Part shown: piece by piece, positions 11,717-22,692 of the stretch
Layout: each line of letters opens with the position of its first letter
Position numbering within the stretch: position 1 is the first letter of the stretch
NCBI GenBank assembly: GCA_027886185.1
Contig: WOAB01000689.1
Coordinates: 2,790,001-2,854,000 of the forward strand
Direction of reading: 5' to 3'
Length of the DNA stretch: 64,000 nucleotides
Origin: Rheum nobile
Taxonomy: Eukaryota; Streptophyta; Magnoliopsida; Caryophyllales; Polygonaceae
Made by a program: the position numbers and the translations under genes
The notes under the pieces: generated by a model
Seen by the model: the letters and a program-made list of their open reading frames with translations, nothing else
Databases searched by the model: none
Told to the model about the DNA's origin: nothing

Positions 11717-14504
11717 CTATTGTGGGATGTAATTTTTTTTGCATTTACCACAACGCCTCTTGCCAGCAGTTGCTGCCTCCCTTGAACTCATGATTCGCTT
11801 CCCGCTACCCTTGTTCTTTGCTTGGGTCGGTGGTAACACAATTATAGTGGACGGTACACTAGTGCCAACAAATGTCTCAGCCATCTGTGCATTGCTTGAT
11901 CCAGAACTCTGAATACCCCCAGTACACTCCATTAAAGCTGCCTTTTGCTCCTTCAAAAGTTGCATGAAATCCTTCAATCGATCCAGATGCCGCTCTAAAA
12001 GACTCATACAACAATAAAAGTCTGAAAGCAAAGTATTCATCAGAATCTGCCTTTCCTCCATTTCAAAACACTACTGAACTAATGTCCCATCAATAGAAAA
12101 GATAGGACTTATCGTAACTGACTTTGTCCAGCGAGACAAGACAAAATTCATAGGGATTTTGTCCATGCCCATGTTCTTAAACACAACAAACATATGGCGA
12201 CACGGGTATCCTATCCGTTGAAACAATCTACAACTGCAAACAACATTACCATCTGAAAAGTAATACACAGTTTTGACCTCTTCAATATCGCCTTCTTTGG
12301 TTTTGTAAGTCACAACATCATTGTCAGAAAGCATCCCAGTAATACGACAAGAAAAGCAAGAGGCACAAATTTCTTTCTGAATATCCAAGAAAACAGTCAA
12401 CGTATAATGCTCTGATGCATGCTTCTTCAATTGCATTTCAGTCTTAAAATTAGGCAACATAGTCATGCAATCATGATTTAACTTTGCTTGATTATGTCTT
12501 TGAGCGTCTAATGTAGACTCATAATGCAATAACAACTCGACAAGCCTTAAATTTTGGTTGGTGAAATGGCCAAAGAATTTGTTTTGAACCTCAGAAATAG
12601 ATGTTGTCCTAACTAAGCCATCAAACATCACATCTCTAAAATACGCAGGGATCCAAAACTGGCGAATGGAAAACATATCATTAAACCACTTCTTGTTTTC
12701 CAATTCATACTCATTTACCAGCTGTAACCATTTCTCTTCAAACTCAACTGGTTCAAGTTCACGAGTCCATACTATACTATTCAACTTCTTCCTAAAAAGC
12801 TCACCACCATCTACATCAGTTTTTGTCTTGTTTGGAACTTTTTGCATAATATGCCACATGCAAAGGCGGTGACGTGTGTTAGGAAATACCTGTGCAACAA
12901 CAGACTTCATTGAAAGATCTTGATTTGTGACTATTATCCTAGGATCATTTCCCATTGCTTTCCTAAAATTCTCTAACAACCACACATACGATGGGAGATC
13001 TTCCTTTAACACCAAGCCAGCACCAAAGGTAACACATCTCTTATGATGATCAAGCCTAATAAATGGTACAAAAATCAGGTTATACCTCTGGAAAGATATA
13101 AGAATAAATTTATTAGACTACACTATGTAAATAATGCATCAATAAGGTGTAAATGTGCACAAGTGTATGACACTTACTTGTTAGTTCGATAAGTTGCATT
13201 AAATGAGACAACCTCACCGAAAAAGGCAAAGTTTTTCCTTGAAACAGGATCAGCCCAGAATATACTCTTCAAACGGTCCACATCATCCACATCGTAATCA
13301 AAATAATATACATTGCACAATTCCTTTTCAGCAAACAACCGATCAATCAACATTTGAGCATCCGATCCAGCAAAGTATGCCAACAAGTCTCGCCTAAAAT
13401 TTTTAAAATCAACCACATAAGCTCCCACGTTTCCATAGCCACCAACAATTTCCTTGTACAATCTATGAGACTTAACAAGCCCTACATTAGCTCTTGAACA
13501 ATTCAACACAAACTTCTTATGCCTAGTGTCCATATTTCGATTACTCTTCATAAACTGCCTATAAGGATCATCAACAAACCGATGCGTATGACGTTCTACA
13601 AATGATTTCACCATATAGCCAGACATGCCAACATATCTAAAAATAATTTCCGCATTGCAACAAACCCTTTTTGAAACACGAGTGCATCGACTAGGTTTAT
13701 TTTGACCAACTTTATAGCCTTCCCTAGTACAAACCAAGTATTTCAGAACCACAATCTGATCCTTTTTGTCCTTGTGGGAGCAACCATTGTGCACATCAAA
13801 CCCACATCCCACTGCATATCGCTTGTAGAAATCCATACCTTGCTCAAGTGTAGTAAACATTTGACCGATGAAAGACTTCATATCTTCTTCACAACGAGGC
13901 AAATAGTACATTGTTTGCCCTTCTTGCGAGAATTGAATCACATAGCTCTCACTAGTATCTGGGTCAACAAATGAAGAAGAATCAACACCTCCACCGCCCA
14001 CAACATCCGAAACACCCACTGAAAATATATAGAATGTATGAAAGTGCATGAATAAGATGAATTGGTGCATAAATAACAAATGTTCAAGGAATGCACAAAT
14101 ATAACAGAGGAAAATGGAGCTCCAACGAACAAAAAATACGTACACAAATTGAAAGTGCACAAATAAGGACTAATAAAATCATACCAAAACGAAATCAAAA
14201 CAACAAAATCTCATACGACGCCTCATAAACAGATGAACGCAAATCAAAACAAAAGCAAATATGTCAACGACACCACTTTTTCATAAAATTGCATAACGAA
14301 AGCAAAATAAGAGTAATCAGAATAAGAGTTTAACCGCACTCAGCAAAACAATTGCACCGGAACAAGAGGCAATCTCAAATTGAGTAATTCAGCCCTCTTG
14401 CGAATTCAGCCCTAAACAATTGCACCGGAACATAGAATATTTAACGAATTTCATACACAAAGAAAAAGAGACGAACAAAAGAACGAAATAGTACCGTCCT
14501 CCAT
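11717..14504 (-). CDS. FAR1/FHY3-type MULE transposase, one nonsense codon
   Basis: The exons join in frame: 14,504-14,495 (MED), 14,018-13,178, and 13,085 to 12,071 or 11,717. The second junction restores the family motif TYRTNKYNLIFVPF. Order of domains: FAR1-type WRKY-GCM1 zinc-finger region (about residues 45-140), MULE DDE-type region, SWIM zinc finger (C567, C569, C579, H581), then a basic C-terminus with CGKCKK. A TAG at 12,073-12,071 ends the protein at 621 residues. The same frame continues for 117 more codons to 11,717 with family-like sequence (EERQILMNTLLSDFY), so the TAG is probably a recent nonsense mutation. Two of the three expected DDE acids look changed: FNATYRTN has Asn277 where family members have Asp, and TNQD has Asn338. 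Glu449 in TSISEVQN is kept. Transposition activity is therefore doubtful. It was probably transcribed from the right terminal repeat. Confidence 0.85.
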
Positions 14505-14690
14505 CACGCTCTCTTGCGAATTCACGAAGCAAGCGAAACAAGGTCGACAATGGCAGAGGAGGCTGTGCGCAGATGAGCGGGGGAGAAGGGAGGGTAGAAG
14601 TGGAACAAAGCATAAAAAATGGTATATATTACAATTATGCCACCGTTTCAATTAAGTGCCAGAGAGATTTCCGTCCCTTGGATGAAGTAG

Positions 14691-14754
14691 ATCGAACAGT
14701 TATAAATGCTCCCTATTTTATACCCTAAATCAACTCCCTATATGATCCAAACTC
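14691..14754 (-). repeat. Right terminal inverted repeat of the large MULE
   Basis: The reverse complement begins GAGTTTGGATCATATAGGGA and pairs with the left end. It is followed by the second TSD copy at 14,755-14,764. It lies about 190 bp upstream of the transposase start codon and may include its promoter, as is usual for MULE ends. Confidence 0.7.
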
Positions 14755-14764
14755 TAGTAATTAT

Positions 14765-15026
14765 ATATAAGATTATTTTATTTCCAAAATTAAACATGTC
14801 AGTTAAAAACATATAGCTTATATATATAATCATATTTCCATAATTAAACACTAAAAAATAAAGACATAAGTCAAATTGCAAGCACGATCTATAATAACCC
14901 TTCTTTCCAAAATTCAATATAATAATTACATATGAAATTATCCTATTTCCAAAACTAAACAAGTCAATCAAAAGCATCATATATCAATTAAACATATGTA
15001 ATACTGAGGGACAACAATTCGTTATA
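14765..15026. other. AT-rich spacer
   Basis: Lies between the MULE target duplication and the MITE upstream of eIF3j. It contains several loose repeats of the form TCCAAAATTAAACA. No gene seen. Confidence 0.4.
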
Positions 15027-15276
15027 CTCTATTCGTCTAGAAATACTTGTCTTTCAAGCATTTCTCACCATTTTTAAGAAAATTATTAAAAGTATTAGTA
15101 TATATTTACTTATTAGTTAATATATTACTTTTTTCACTTTATTAAAAATTACAACTAATAACCTCTTATTAATTGTAAGGATAAATTTGTAAAGTAAAGA
15201 AAAAAAAAATTAAAAAAACAAATATTTATAAATAAAATTTTAAAACAAAAAAAAACAAGTATTTCTAGACAAATAG
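15027..15276. mobile_element. Stowaway-like MITE
   Basis: The ends are inverted: CTCTATTCGTCTAGAAATAC on the left, and GTATTTCTAGACAAATAG on the right. TA precedes the left end. The ends match the form of plant Tc1/Mariner Stowaway MITEs. The interior is AT-rich and non-coding. It ends about 40 bp before the TATA box of eIF3j. Confidence 0.7.
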
Positions 15277-15317
15277 TTGTAATTGAAGAAGTCGAAGAAT
15301 TTCGTACGATTACGACT

Positions 15318-15326
15318 TATATATAC
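15318..15326 (+). promoter_or_regulatory. Putative TATA box of eIF3j
   Basis: TTATATATA is followed about 30-40 bp downstream by the start of a pyrimidine-rich leader, the usual position for a plant core promoter. The MITE lies directly upstream. Confidence 0.55.
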
Positions 15327-15349
15327 AGCATAAAAAGCGCATCAGAAAT

Positions 15350-16625
15350 TTCGAGAAGAATTCCAATAGGCTCGTCGTCTGACAAAAACCCTCTTCAGAC
15401 TTCAGCTAACAACCGCACCACCGCCCACCATCCCTCAAAACAATCAAACCTTTCTCTGATACACCACCGTCGTCGTTCGCCACTGCTTTCTCTCTTCTCA
15501 CCGCCGCCTCCACCGCCGCCGCATCCGCCGCATCCGCTCAAATTCTTGCTTCTTGCTTGCTTCTTTGTCTTTCATTAGTTGAGCGGAGCACATCATTCTC
15601 CGCTCTCTTTCTCCCTCTCTGATTCACTCTTTGGCGTCTCCAGTCGCCTCCTTCCGGCGATATTCATTTGCACGCGCGCTGCTTCGTCTCCGTTGTTGGT
15701 ATTTCACTCTTTTCCTGCTTGCGTTTCCTCAACGGCCTCTGCTTTTTTCGAGATTTACTCTCTAATAAGCGGTTCGTCTTGTAATTGGGTGTATTCTTGC
15801 TCTAAGTTTGAGTTTGTATGACTAGGGATAGGGTTTTCTGTAGGGTTCAGTTCTATTATCGCTCCCAGGCGATGATATTTTAGGGAAAAGGTTCTTTCTC
15901 TGATCAATTGGGTTCTGTGATTCTTAAGTTTCCGTCTGCTATATATTAATTTTCTTTCGCTTTGCAGATAGGATTTTATCTAATAGAGTGAGTTGTTGAT
16001 TGGTTAGAGATGAGGTCTAATGAGGCTACTACGAAATATTTACCTGGGGCAAGCTCCTCTATTCTGATGGTACATGGTTTCTCTTGGCTATATGGTTCAT
16101 CCGGGGAGAGATCGATGTTTCTGTTGAATCTCGATTTTCAATTAGACTACTTTATCTTCATTGTTTATTTTGGGAATCAAGTCTAAGTCTTGTTTAATCA
16201 AGTGATTGTGTATAGACTATAGTTACATTGCAAGACATTCGAATTTTAGTTTGAGCACTTGGGTATGATTCAAATTCTCTATTGCATTGATTTGCATATG
16301 AGATTTTCTACTGCAGTGGTTACTTAGTGAGATTGATATATTTCTATGTTCTCCTGTTTGACTTGTAGTTTTCTAATTGGTAGAATGTTCAAATTTGGAT
16401 AGTTGAATGCATCTAGTATTTGAAATCGAGTACCCCAAATGATCATTGGAGCAATATTTGTAAAGAATTAATTGTCTTCTTTGAATGTTTTTCAAGTCAA
16501 AATCTTTTGTTTATTTGCTCTGATACTAATACTATATAGATCTTTAGTAACATTTCCCTTAACAGGTGTGTGCATCAAGTCATCCATCGACTAGATAATT
16601 CTTCCAGTAAAAGCAGTTGGCAGAC
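15350..16625 (+). other. 5' leader of eIF3j with intron
   Basis: The first 250 bp are CT-rich with clustered CCACCG/GCCGCC steps, like a plant 5' UTR. A strong acceptor (TTTCCCTTAACAG) ends at 16,566, 59 bp before the start codon, so at least one leader intron is likely. Leader introns are common in plant housekeeping genes. The donor was not fixed. The open frame at 15,579-15,821 is part of this leader and is not called. Confidence 0.5.
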
Positions 16626-19376
16626 ATGGAGGACTGGGGTAATGTTTATCTTGTTATTCATCAATGAAGATTTATGGTTTAAGTGTTCAACTGAATGTAA
16701 CAAAAAGTTTCATCTAACCATAGTTCTCAAAAAATGTTTTTGTCATTGCGAGTATTCTTGTGGCTCTAAATTTCTTGTGTCAGCTCTTTTGGTGTAATCA
16801 CATTATGCAAATTCAGGACTTTCTTTTATGATAGGAGCTGTTTCTGTTTACACTGTTCTCATACAGGATAGGTGTTATTTTTTTTATTCTGACTTTTCAT
16901 CCCACCATTGTTTTCGATGAATTATCATCATGTCATGGTATGCTGAAGATGAGTATTAGATTTAAAATAATGTTTACCCAATACCATGTTCCACTCCAGT
17001 CAAGGACCTCATAACTACAAAAGGGAACTTTTTACTAGTAAATGTTATGAGGATCTGTTTTGATAGTTCCCGAACTTCATAAATTTATGGACCTCGAGAA
17101 TGTTAAATTCATAAAAGTTACGTTGTTCATTTGTACTTATTTTTCTTCACAGTGAGAAGCCTGCGGGAGTTTGTGTGGGTTGGTTTGCTCTGCTGATTGT
17201 ATTAAAGTTATCCTAGTAATCTAACTATGCATGGATCCTTTGACTTCAGAGGATGAACAAGTGTCAGCACTTATCAAGAAGGATCAGCCTAGAAGTAAAT
17301 GGGATGACGAGGATTTGGATTTGGATGAAATAAAGGATTCATGGGAGGATGAAGATGAACCCACTCCAGTATGTTTTATAAGTTATCTTATAAATAGTTC
17401 TTTGCAAGATATCTGTTTTTTTTTGTCGTATATATTTTCTAATGCTTATTTGTTATTTTGTCTGCACTTGAATAATTTGATTGTGCTATTTATTGCATGC
17501 ATTGGTTATAAGTTGTCCCAGATTAATCGGTCTTATATGATAATAATCTTCAGCTTTTCATAACTTATCAGTAATGTTTCAGTTTGCCTCTCCATCCTTT
17601 ATGTATTCTATATTTCTTATGTTTATGTATGGGTTCTGTTGGAGCTTGGTTGTATTACACAGTTTTATGTACTATGTAATGTTCAGAAAACATTCCCCTG
17701 CATCAGGTCTTTGTTACGGTTAGTTTTATTATGATGTTTCTTGTAATGTATTCAGGACCCTGCTCCAGCACCAGCTGCTGAAAAGGCCTCCATGAAACCT
17801 GCACCTGCTGCAAAAGGAACCGAAAAGAAGGGGAAAGTTGCAGAGGTAGTTCAGGAAGTGTCACTAGATCCCGTTGCTGAGAAACTTAGGCAACAAAGGT
17901 AATATTATCTTTTGGTGCTTGCCTTTTATATCATTTTTATGTATTGATCTGTAGTGTGCAAAATATACAATAACATTATCAGTCTGTCATATAATTTACA
18001 CTATTCTAGGTTTGATAATTCAATATATTGTTTATGGAAAAGCTGTTTAGTACTGTAATTAGTAACAGTCTTGCATGCAGTCTTTGGCGTAGATTTTTAA
18101 ACGAATTGGACTTGAATATTTGATGATTGTACAAGCTTAAACTCATATCTGCATTTATTCATAGTCCAATAGCCCACAGTGCATTGCTCGATTTCCTGTT
18201 GATACTACGATGTTAGAGCAGACAAGCATTTATGTTACCAAACCAGTATTATAGTGGTTAAAGTTAAACATAGATTATTAAGTATTTTAAGTTATGGGCC
18301 GAGGTTGCATTTCATAACTTTTGAAAGAGTTAAAAAGGCTCCATGATGTAAACAATACCTGTCAAGGCAATTCGTAAATTACAAAGAATATAAACAATAT
18401 CAAACCAAGTTCAGTTGAAGCTGTAAATATATCATCTTAGATTGTATTTATGCCTTAAATTGCAAGTCAAACATGAACAAAAAGAGTATCTACAACTTAG
18501 GGAGTAAACTTCACAATATTGAAGTAGGAAGTTAGGCTCAAAACCTAGATAAAGCAGAAGAATCAGCTAGTGAAGTGCTATATTTTGTCCTGAAATGTTG
18601 GTTTTCTGTTACTTAAACTCTATTCCAGTGTCCCCTTGATTTGCTTCTTGACTTATACTCTCTTGTCTTACTTGTGCATCGATGTTTCCATAATAGGCTT
18701 GTTGAAGAAGCTGATTTTAAGTCCACCACCGAGCTGTTTGGGAAGAGGGGTGATGAGAAGACTCTTGACAACTTCATCCCAAAATCTGAAACTGACTTCA
18801 TTGAGTATGCTGAGCTCATTTCCAATAAGCTTCGTCCCTATGAGGTCAGTCTATTTTTGTATTTCGATGACATATTTAACTAATGACAAGGAGGTGAATA
18901 TACTCGATAAACTTCTCTCTATGCAGAAAAGTTTTCATTACATTGGGCTTTTAAAAGCTGTCATGAGGCACTCAATGACTTCTCTAAAAGCTGCTGATGC
19001 AAAAGAAGTTGCGTCATCTATAACAGCAATTGCAAATGAAAAGCTCAAAGCAGAGAAGGAGGCCAATGCTGGTAAAAAGAAGACAGGTAAGAATCTGACT
19101 GAAACTAATATGTTAAGTATAGAGTTGTCTGCTTTATGGGGTGTTATTGGCACTTTTTTGAGATTATTCACTGATTTGGAATTAAGTTAGTTAGCTGCTT
19201 GACTATTTGTATGGCAGTCTTTCTTTCTTTTTCTTTTTCTTTTTTCTCGCGATGTGTCTGAGATTTGAAGTTGGTTCTCTACAGGTGGGAAAAAGAAACA
19301 GATTCATGTGGACAAGCCGGATGATGATTTGGTTATTAATGCGTATGACAATGTTGATGACTATGATTTCATGTGA
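16626..19376 (+). CDS. eIF3j: Eukaryotic translation initiation factor 3 subunit J
   Basis: Subunit j of eIF3 binds the 40S ribosome near the decoding site and acts in start-codon selection and ribosome recycling in the cytosol. Six exons join in frame: 16,626-16,638; 17,250-17,368; 17,756-17,898; 18,697-18,844; 18,927-19,086; 19,285-19,376. They give 224 residues, the usual plant length. Features: the N-terminus MEDWEDEQ, the signature WDDEDLDLDEIKDSWEDEDE (about residues 22-41), an Ala/Pro/Lys-rich linker, DPVAEKLRQQRLVEEADF, the helical core TELFGKRGDEKTLDNFIPKS and LRPYEKSFHY, and a C-terminal KKKQIHVDK then YDFM. All introns are GT-AG. The tiny first exon codes for only four residues and a third of a codon. 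No lesion was seen; this is the clearest host gene in the window. Confidence 0.96.
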
Positions 19377-19860
19377 TTTCCTTCGGCTGGAACTCCCATA
19401 ATGCACTTCAAAGTTTTCGGGTTTGTTTCCAACGCGGCTTTCTTGAAACCAGGAAAGACCTGGTCGAGTCCATTGATATTGCCAATTGGTTTAGAGAGTT
19501 CGGAGTCCTGATTTTTGGTTCCTGTGGCTACTTTTGGTTTTGAAATGTTTCCATAGAATCATTTTCTCATACTGTTATATAACTTACCTAAGAAGTAGAC
19601 AATAAGTTAAAAGTCATGTTTCCGGGTTTGATTTTTATCATACAGCTGTACATTTCTCGTCTTAGCTTTCACCTTTCTCGTTGGATCAAACGCCAGATTT
19701 GGAGAAACCAGTGTTTGGTAGATGTATGGATCTTCTATGATTACTAATTGTCATTTATTTGAATGTTCCTCCCTTTGAATCTCCTCTATTTTCATTTATT
19801 TGGCTATCAACTGCCTCTTTGTTCTTCCACTTGGAGATTCGAATTATACACCTCTTTTAG
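19377..19860 (+). other. 3' UTR of eIF3j and spacer
   Basis: T-rich sequence downstream of the eIF3j stop codon, probably carrying its 3' UTR and polyadenylation site. The exact poly(A) site was not determined. No other gene seen. Confidence 0.4.
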
Positions 19861-20340
19861 ACTATGAGAAGAACCAATCATCTAAATTTCCCCTCTCACG
19901 ACATTCAAACCTTCATTTAGCCCATCAAAAGTTCCACTAGTTGATTTTGCATCATTTTGATGATCACTATACTTGAACTGAAAACACATTCACAATCTTC
20001 AATTAACCATATACTCATTCCATAGCCTATTCAATTTAGTAAAACAAGCTGTGATAGACGAATTTCCTTAAGAAATCAAACTTCTCTTTGAACTTGAAAA
20101 ATCTTTTGTTCGATTAGATCTTCCAAACTTAGATCAAGCTCTATCCAGATTTGATTAGCAGTTTTGCAATGCAGTATCAACTCAACTATTTCCTTTTCAA
20201 CAGTGTAGAAGCCAAGAGAATACCTTACATAAATGTTAAATATCTCCAAAATAATCCATCACTAATAATAGACTTCCCTTTATCCCCCAACTCTTGTAAA
20301 AAATATTAGAATAGCCTCCTTCAGTTCACCCTACACCAAT
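19860..20340 (-). pseudogene. Ty1/copia gag relic
   Basis: The minus strand contains a decayed Gag-like segment with FSSSKRSLIS, then GNSSITACFTKLNRLWNEY. This matches the 'S-L-x-Q-G-x-x-S-V-x-x-Y-[FY]-T-K-L-x-x-L-W-[DN]-E' pattern of copia Gag. Stops interrupt it. The RNase H relic to its right is on the same strand but in the wrong order for one intact element, so these are two relics or one rearranged element. Confidence 0.45.
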
Positions 20341-20799
20341 TTTGTTTTATTTATATGTTAATTTTAAGTACATAAAATGGATTTGGATGGTGGACACTTG
20401 AAGCAATAAAACACACCATACAGTAGCTGATACTTTCCCTTTCGAGAATCCGGACTACAAGGAAACAACGTTAGATTGAGGGAGAAGACAAGAGGGCTGA
20501 AATATGTCGTTTATATACATTATCAGGGATATCTAAACAAATTAATATTTGTGATGATATTTTTTGGTGACGTTTAGCACGACTCCTACCATATTGTTTC
20601 ACCTTTTCCAGCATAGCAAGTTAGCAGACGACAAAACTCGAAATAATTTAGCCACACAATTTCATTAAATGATATACAGACTAACCAAAATTTCTTATTC
20701 TTATCCATAAGGATTTCATGGACTGGTACTCAAATAAATCTTAATACCAGTCAAATTCATATCCTATCAAAAAAATAAAAAAAATAATCTTGAGATAAT
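20341..20799. other. AT-rich spacer
   Basis: No gene, terminal repeat or RNA motif was recognised. It may include remains of a copia LTR but nothing decisive is visible. Confidence 0.3.
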
Positions 20800-21415
20800 A
20801 TACTGAAAGGATAACAAGAGCCTCAAGTTGAAGCATACAAATTGCGGAATAAGAATGAGAAACTGTTGTCGACCAAGAGCCTTGATGATGAGATCTGCGG
20901 GCTGATTAGTAGTCCAAATATGCGCGATAGAGATATGACCGGTTTGGATTCATAACTATATGATCTTGCAACTAGTAGTCGCCGTGGAATGATACTTGGC
21001 CTCACAAACAAGTGATAAATAATGAGTTGCCTCTAAGTTTTCCAAGAGATAAGCCAATTCCTAAGCAATATAAGCTAGCTAGTAAATGGAGCATTATGCT
21101 AATGGACAAGTGGCCTAGTCAGAGTCGTAAAACGTAATGAGTTGCAAGGCCCTATCACTAGATAAGCCTAATCTACGACCAACACGACCATTCAAATATT
21201 GAAAAACTCAAACAGTAGCATACCGATGATCAACCTTCATCTATTTCATAAATTGAGGCAAAGTTTGGACATTGTAACATAAATCCAGGCATGTGATAGT
21301 GGGATAAATGATACGCCTGACCAAACGGCGATAGTGCTCAGGAGAAGCAAAATCAGGACCAATAGTCGTACCTAATGTGTGATTTGGATCCATCGGAAAA
21401 TAGACGCTTGGCTCC
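20800..21415 (-). pseudogene. Ty1/copia RT/RNase H relic
   Basis: Read on the minus strand from right to left, it has the order of the end of copia Pol: PEHYRRLV, then DLCYNVQTLPQFM, then LQLITFYDSD, then CEAKYHSTATTSCK (for AEYRSMA), then QPADLIIKALGRQQF (for QLADIxTKAL). Several stops are present. Together with the RT fragment at 24.4-24.56 kb it may be one copia insertion opened up by the foldback MULE and the LINE. Confidence 0.7.
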
Positions 21416-21841
21416 TAAGAGTCAACCCCGGCCCCACCCTAAAAATAGAAATATTTTAGGCCATTTGTCTTTTAGAATTATTTATTTTGTTAATTGTCTT
21501 CCTAAGTTTTTTATTTTGTTTACCGCCCCCTGGCTATAAAAGTGTCATAAGGGATCATAAACTTAATATATTTATTTTGGGGGTTATTATTATAATTTCA
21601 CCCCTCTACAGGATCATTTACCAAAATCACCCAAAGAATATATGGAAGTGCCAAAGTCTTTCACGTAGAAACAAGTAATTAAATAGAGTTTATAGGCGAT
21701 AAGAGCATCCAAAATGCACATATCAGGAGTTCTTAAATTTGTAATAAATTAAAAAAAAACAGCTAATTTCAGAAATTGTCATATTTGAAGTTTCTTATTG
21801 TCAGTTTCCATCTCTTAAATAAGAAATTGGGTCGTATATAA
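21416..21841. other. Spacer within copia debris
   Basis: No coding sequence was recognised. It lies between the RNase H relic and the target duplication of the foldback MULE. Confidence 0.3.
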
Positions 21842-21850
21842 TAAAAACTT

Positions 21851-22586
21851 GGGTCAATTACCGAAAATCACCCGTCCAATAGGCCATATTGTCAGAAACC
21901 ACCCGGATAACGACTATTTACCGTAAACCATCCGTATATCCATCTCTGTCCAACACATACCACCCTATCCCACTCTTCGTCCATTAGATCGTTAACGTGC
22001 TTTCACGCGCGTATAAAATTCATGTATATACGTATATCTCTATGTATTTAGCCCAAAATAATAAGAATCTTTACCTCTTTTATTTATTACAGCTTCATAA
22101 TCCCCCCCCCCCCCCCAAATCAAACTCTTAGAACACTGAAGAATCTCTGGGAGGTTGGGCGAGTTCGTGAGAGATTGAAGTCGAGAAGGTTAAACGCCAC
22201 CGAAGAAGACGAGTTCGTGAGAGAATGGGGTCTTGAAGAAGGCGAATTCGAGGACCATCGAAGAACACAGAATCGTCAAATCATTTTAGGGCTTTTGCGA
22301 AGTTGAAGACAAAGTGGAAGGATTTGGCTTTCTGAGAGGAATTCGACATTGAAGAAGGCGAATTCGAGTGAAGGTTAGTGTTATTCGATCCCTAATTTGA
22401 ATTTTCGATTGTATTTTACTGAGCTAGGGTCAAATTTATGACAGTAGAAAATGGAATTCAAGTGAATATGGAATAGCTTTGGAATTTTCGATTGAAGTCG
22501 ATTGAATTTTACTGTCAAATTTATGACAGTAAATATGTCAAATTCAAGTGAATATGTCAAATTTATGACAGTAGAAAATGGAATAG
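21851..22586 (+). repeat. Left arm of foldback MULE
   Basis: Begins GGGTCAATTACCGAAAATCA and includes a C-run of about 16 at 22,100-22,116. Near its inner end ATGTCAAATTCAAGTGAAT and a TTTATGACAGTA motif are duplicated. It pairs with 22,693-23,425. Confidence 0.9.
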
Positions 22587-22692
22587 CTTTGGATCCCATG
22601 ATTTTGCTTCGATTTAATTAGTACTTGAATTGCAGGTGAATATGTCAAATTCAAGCTCTTCCTCCTCAGCTATGTCTAACTCACAACCATTG

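Larger units (their letters stand above)
3203..14754. mobile_element. Large MULE with FAR1-type transposase and Ulp1-like gene
   Basis: An 11,552-bp Mutator-like element is bounded by a perfect 10-bp duplication TAGTAATTAT (3,193-3,202 and 14,755-14,764). Its ends are degenerate inverted repeats: 38 of the first 64 positions match by eye with no gap, starting GAGT in both arms. Two gene units converge: a spliced Ulp1-like peptidase gene on the plus strand and a FAR1/FHY3-type transposase on the minus strand. Plant MULEs that carry a C48-peptidase gene beside a mudrA/FAR1-like transposase are a known class. Both genes carry lesions, so the copy is probably immobile, though the intact TSD shows it entered as a unit. 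It also holds a captured PPR exon fragment and many copies of a short interspersed repeat. Confidence 0.85.

Noticed and set aside
15579..15821. Open frame upstream of eIF3j
   Set aside because: It lies in the CT-rich leader and its composition reflects that; no conserved motif.
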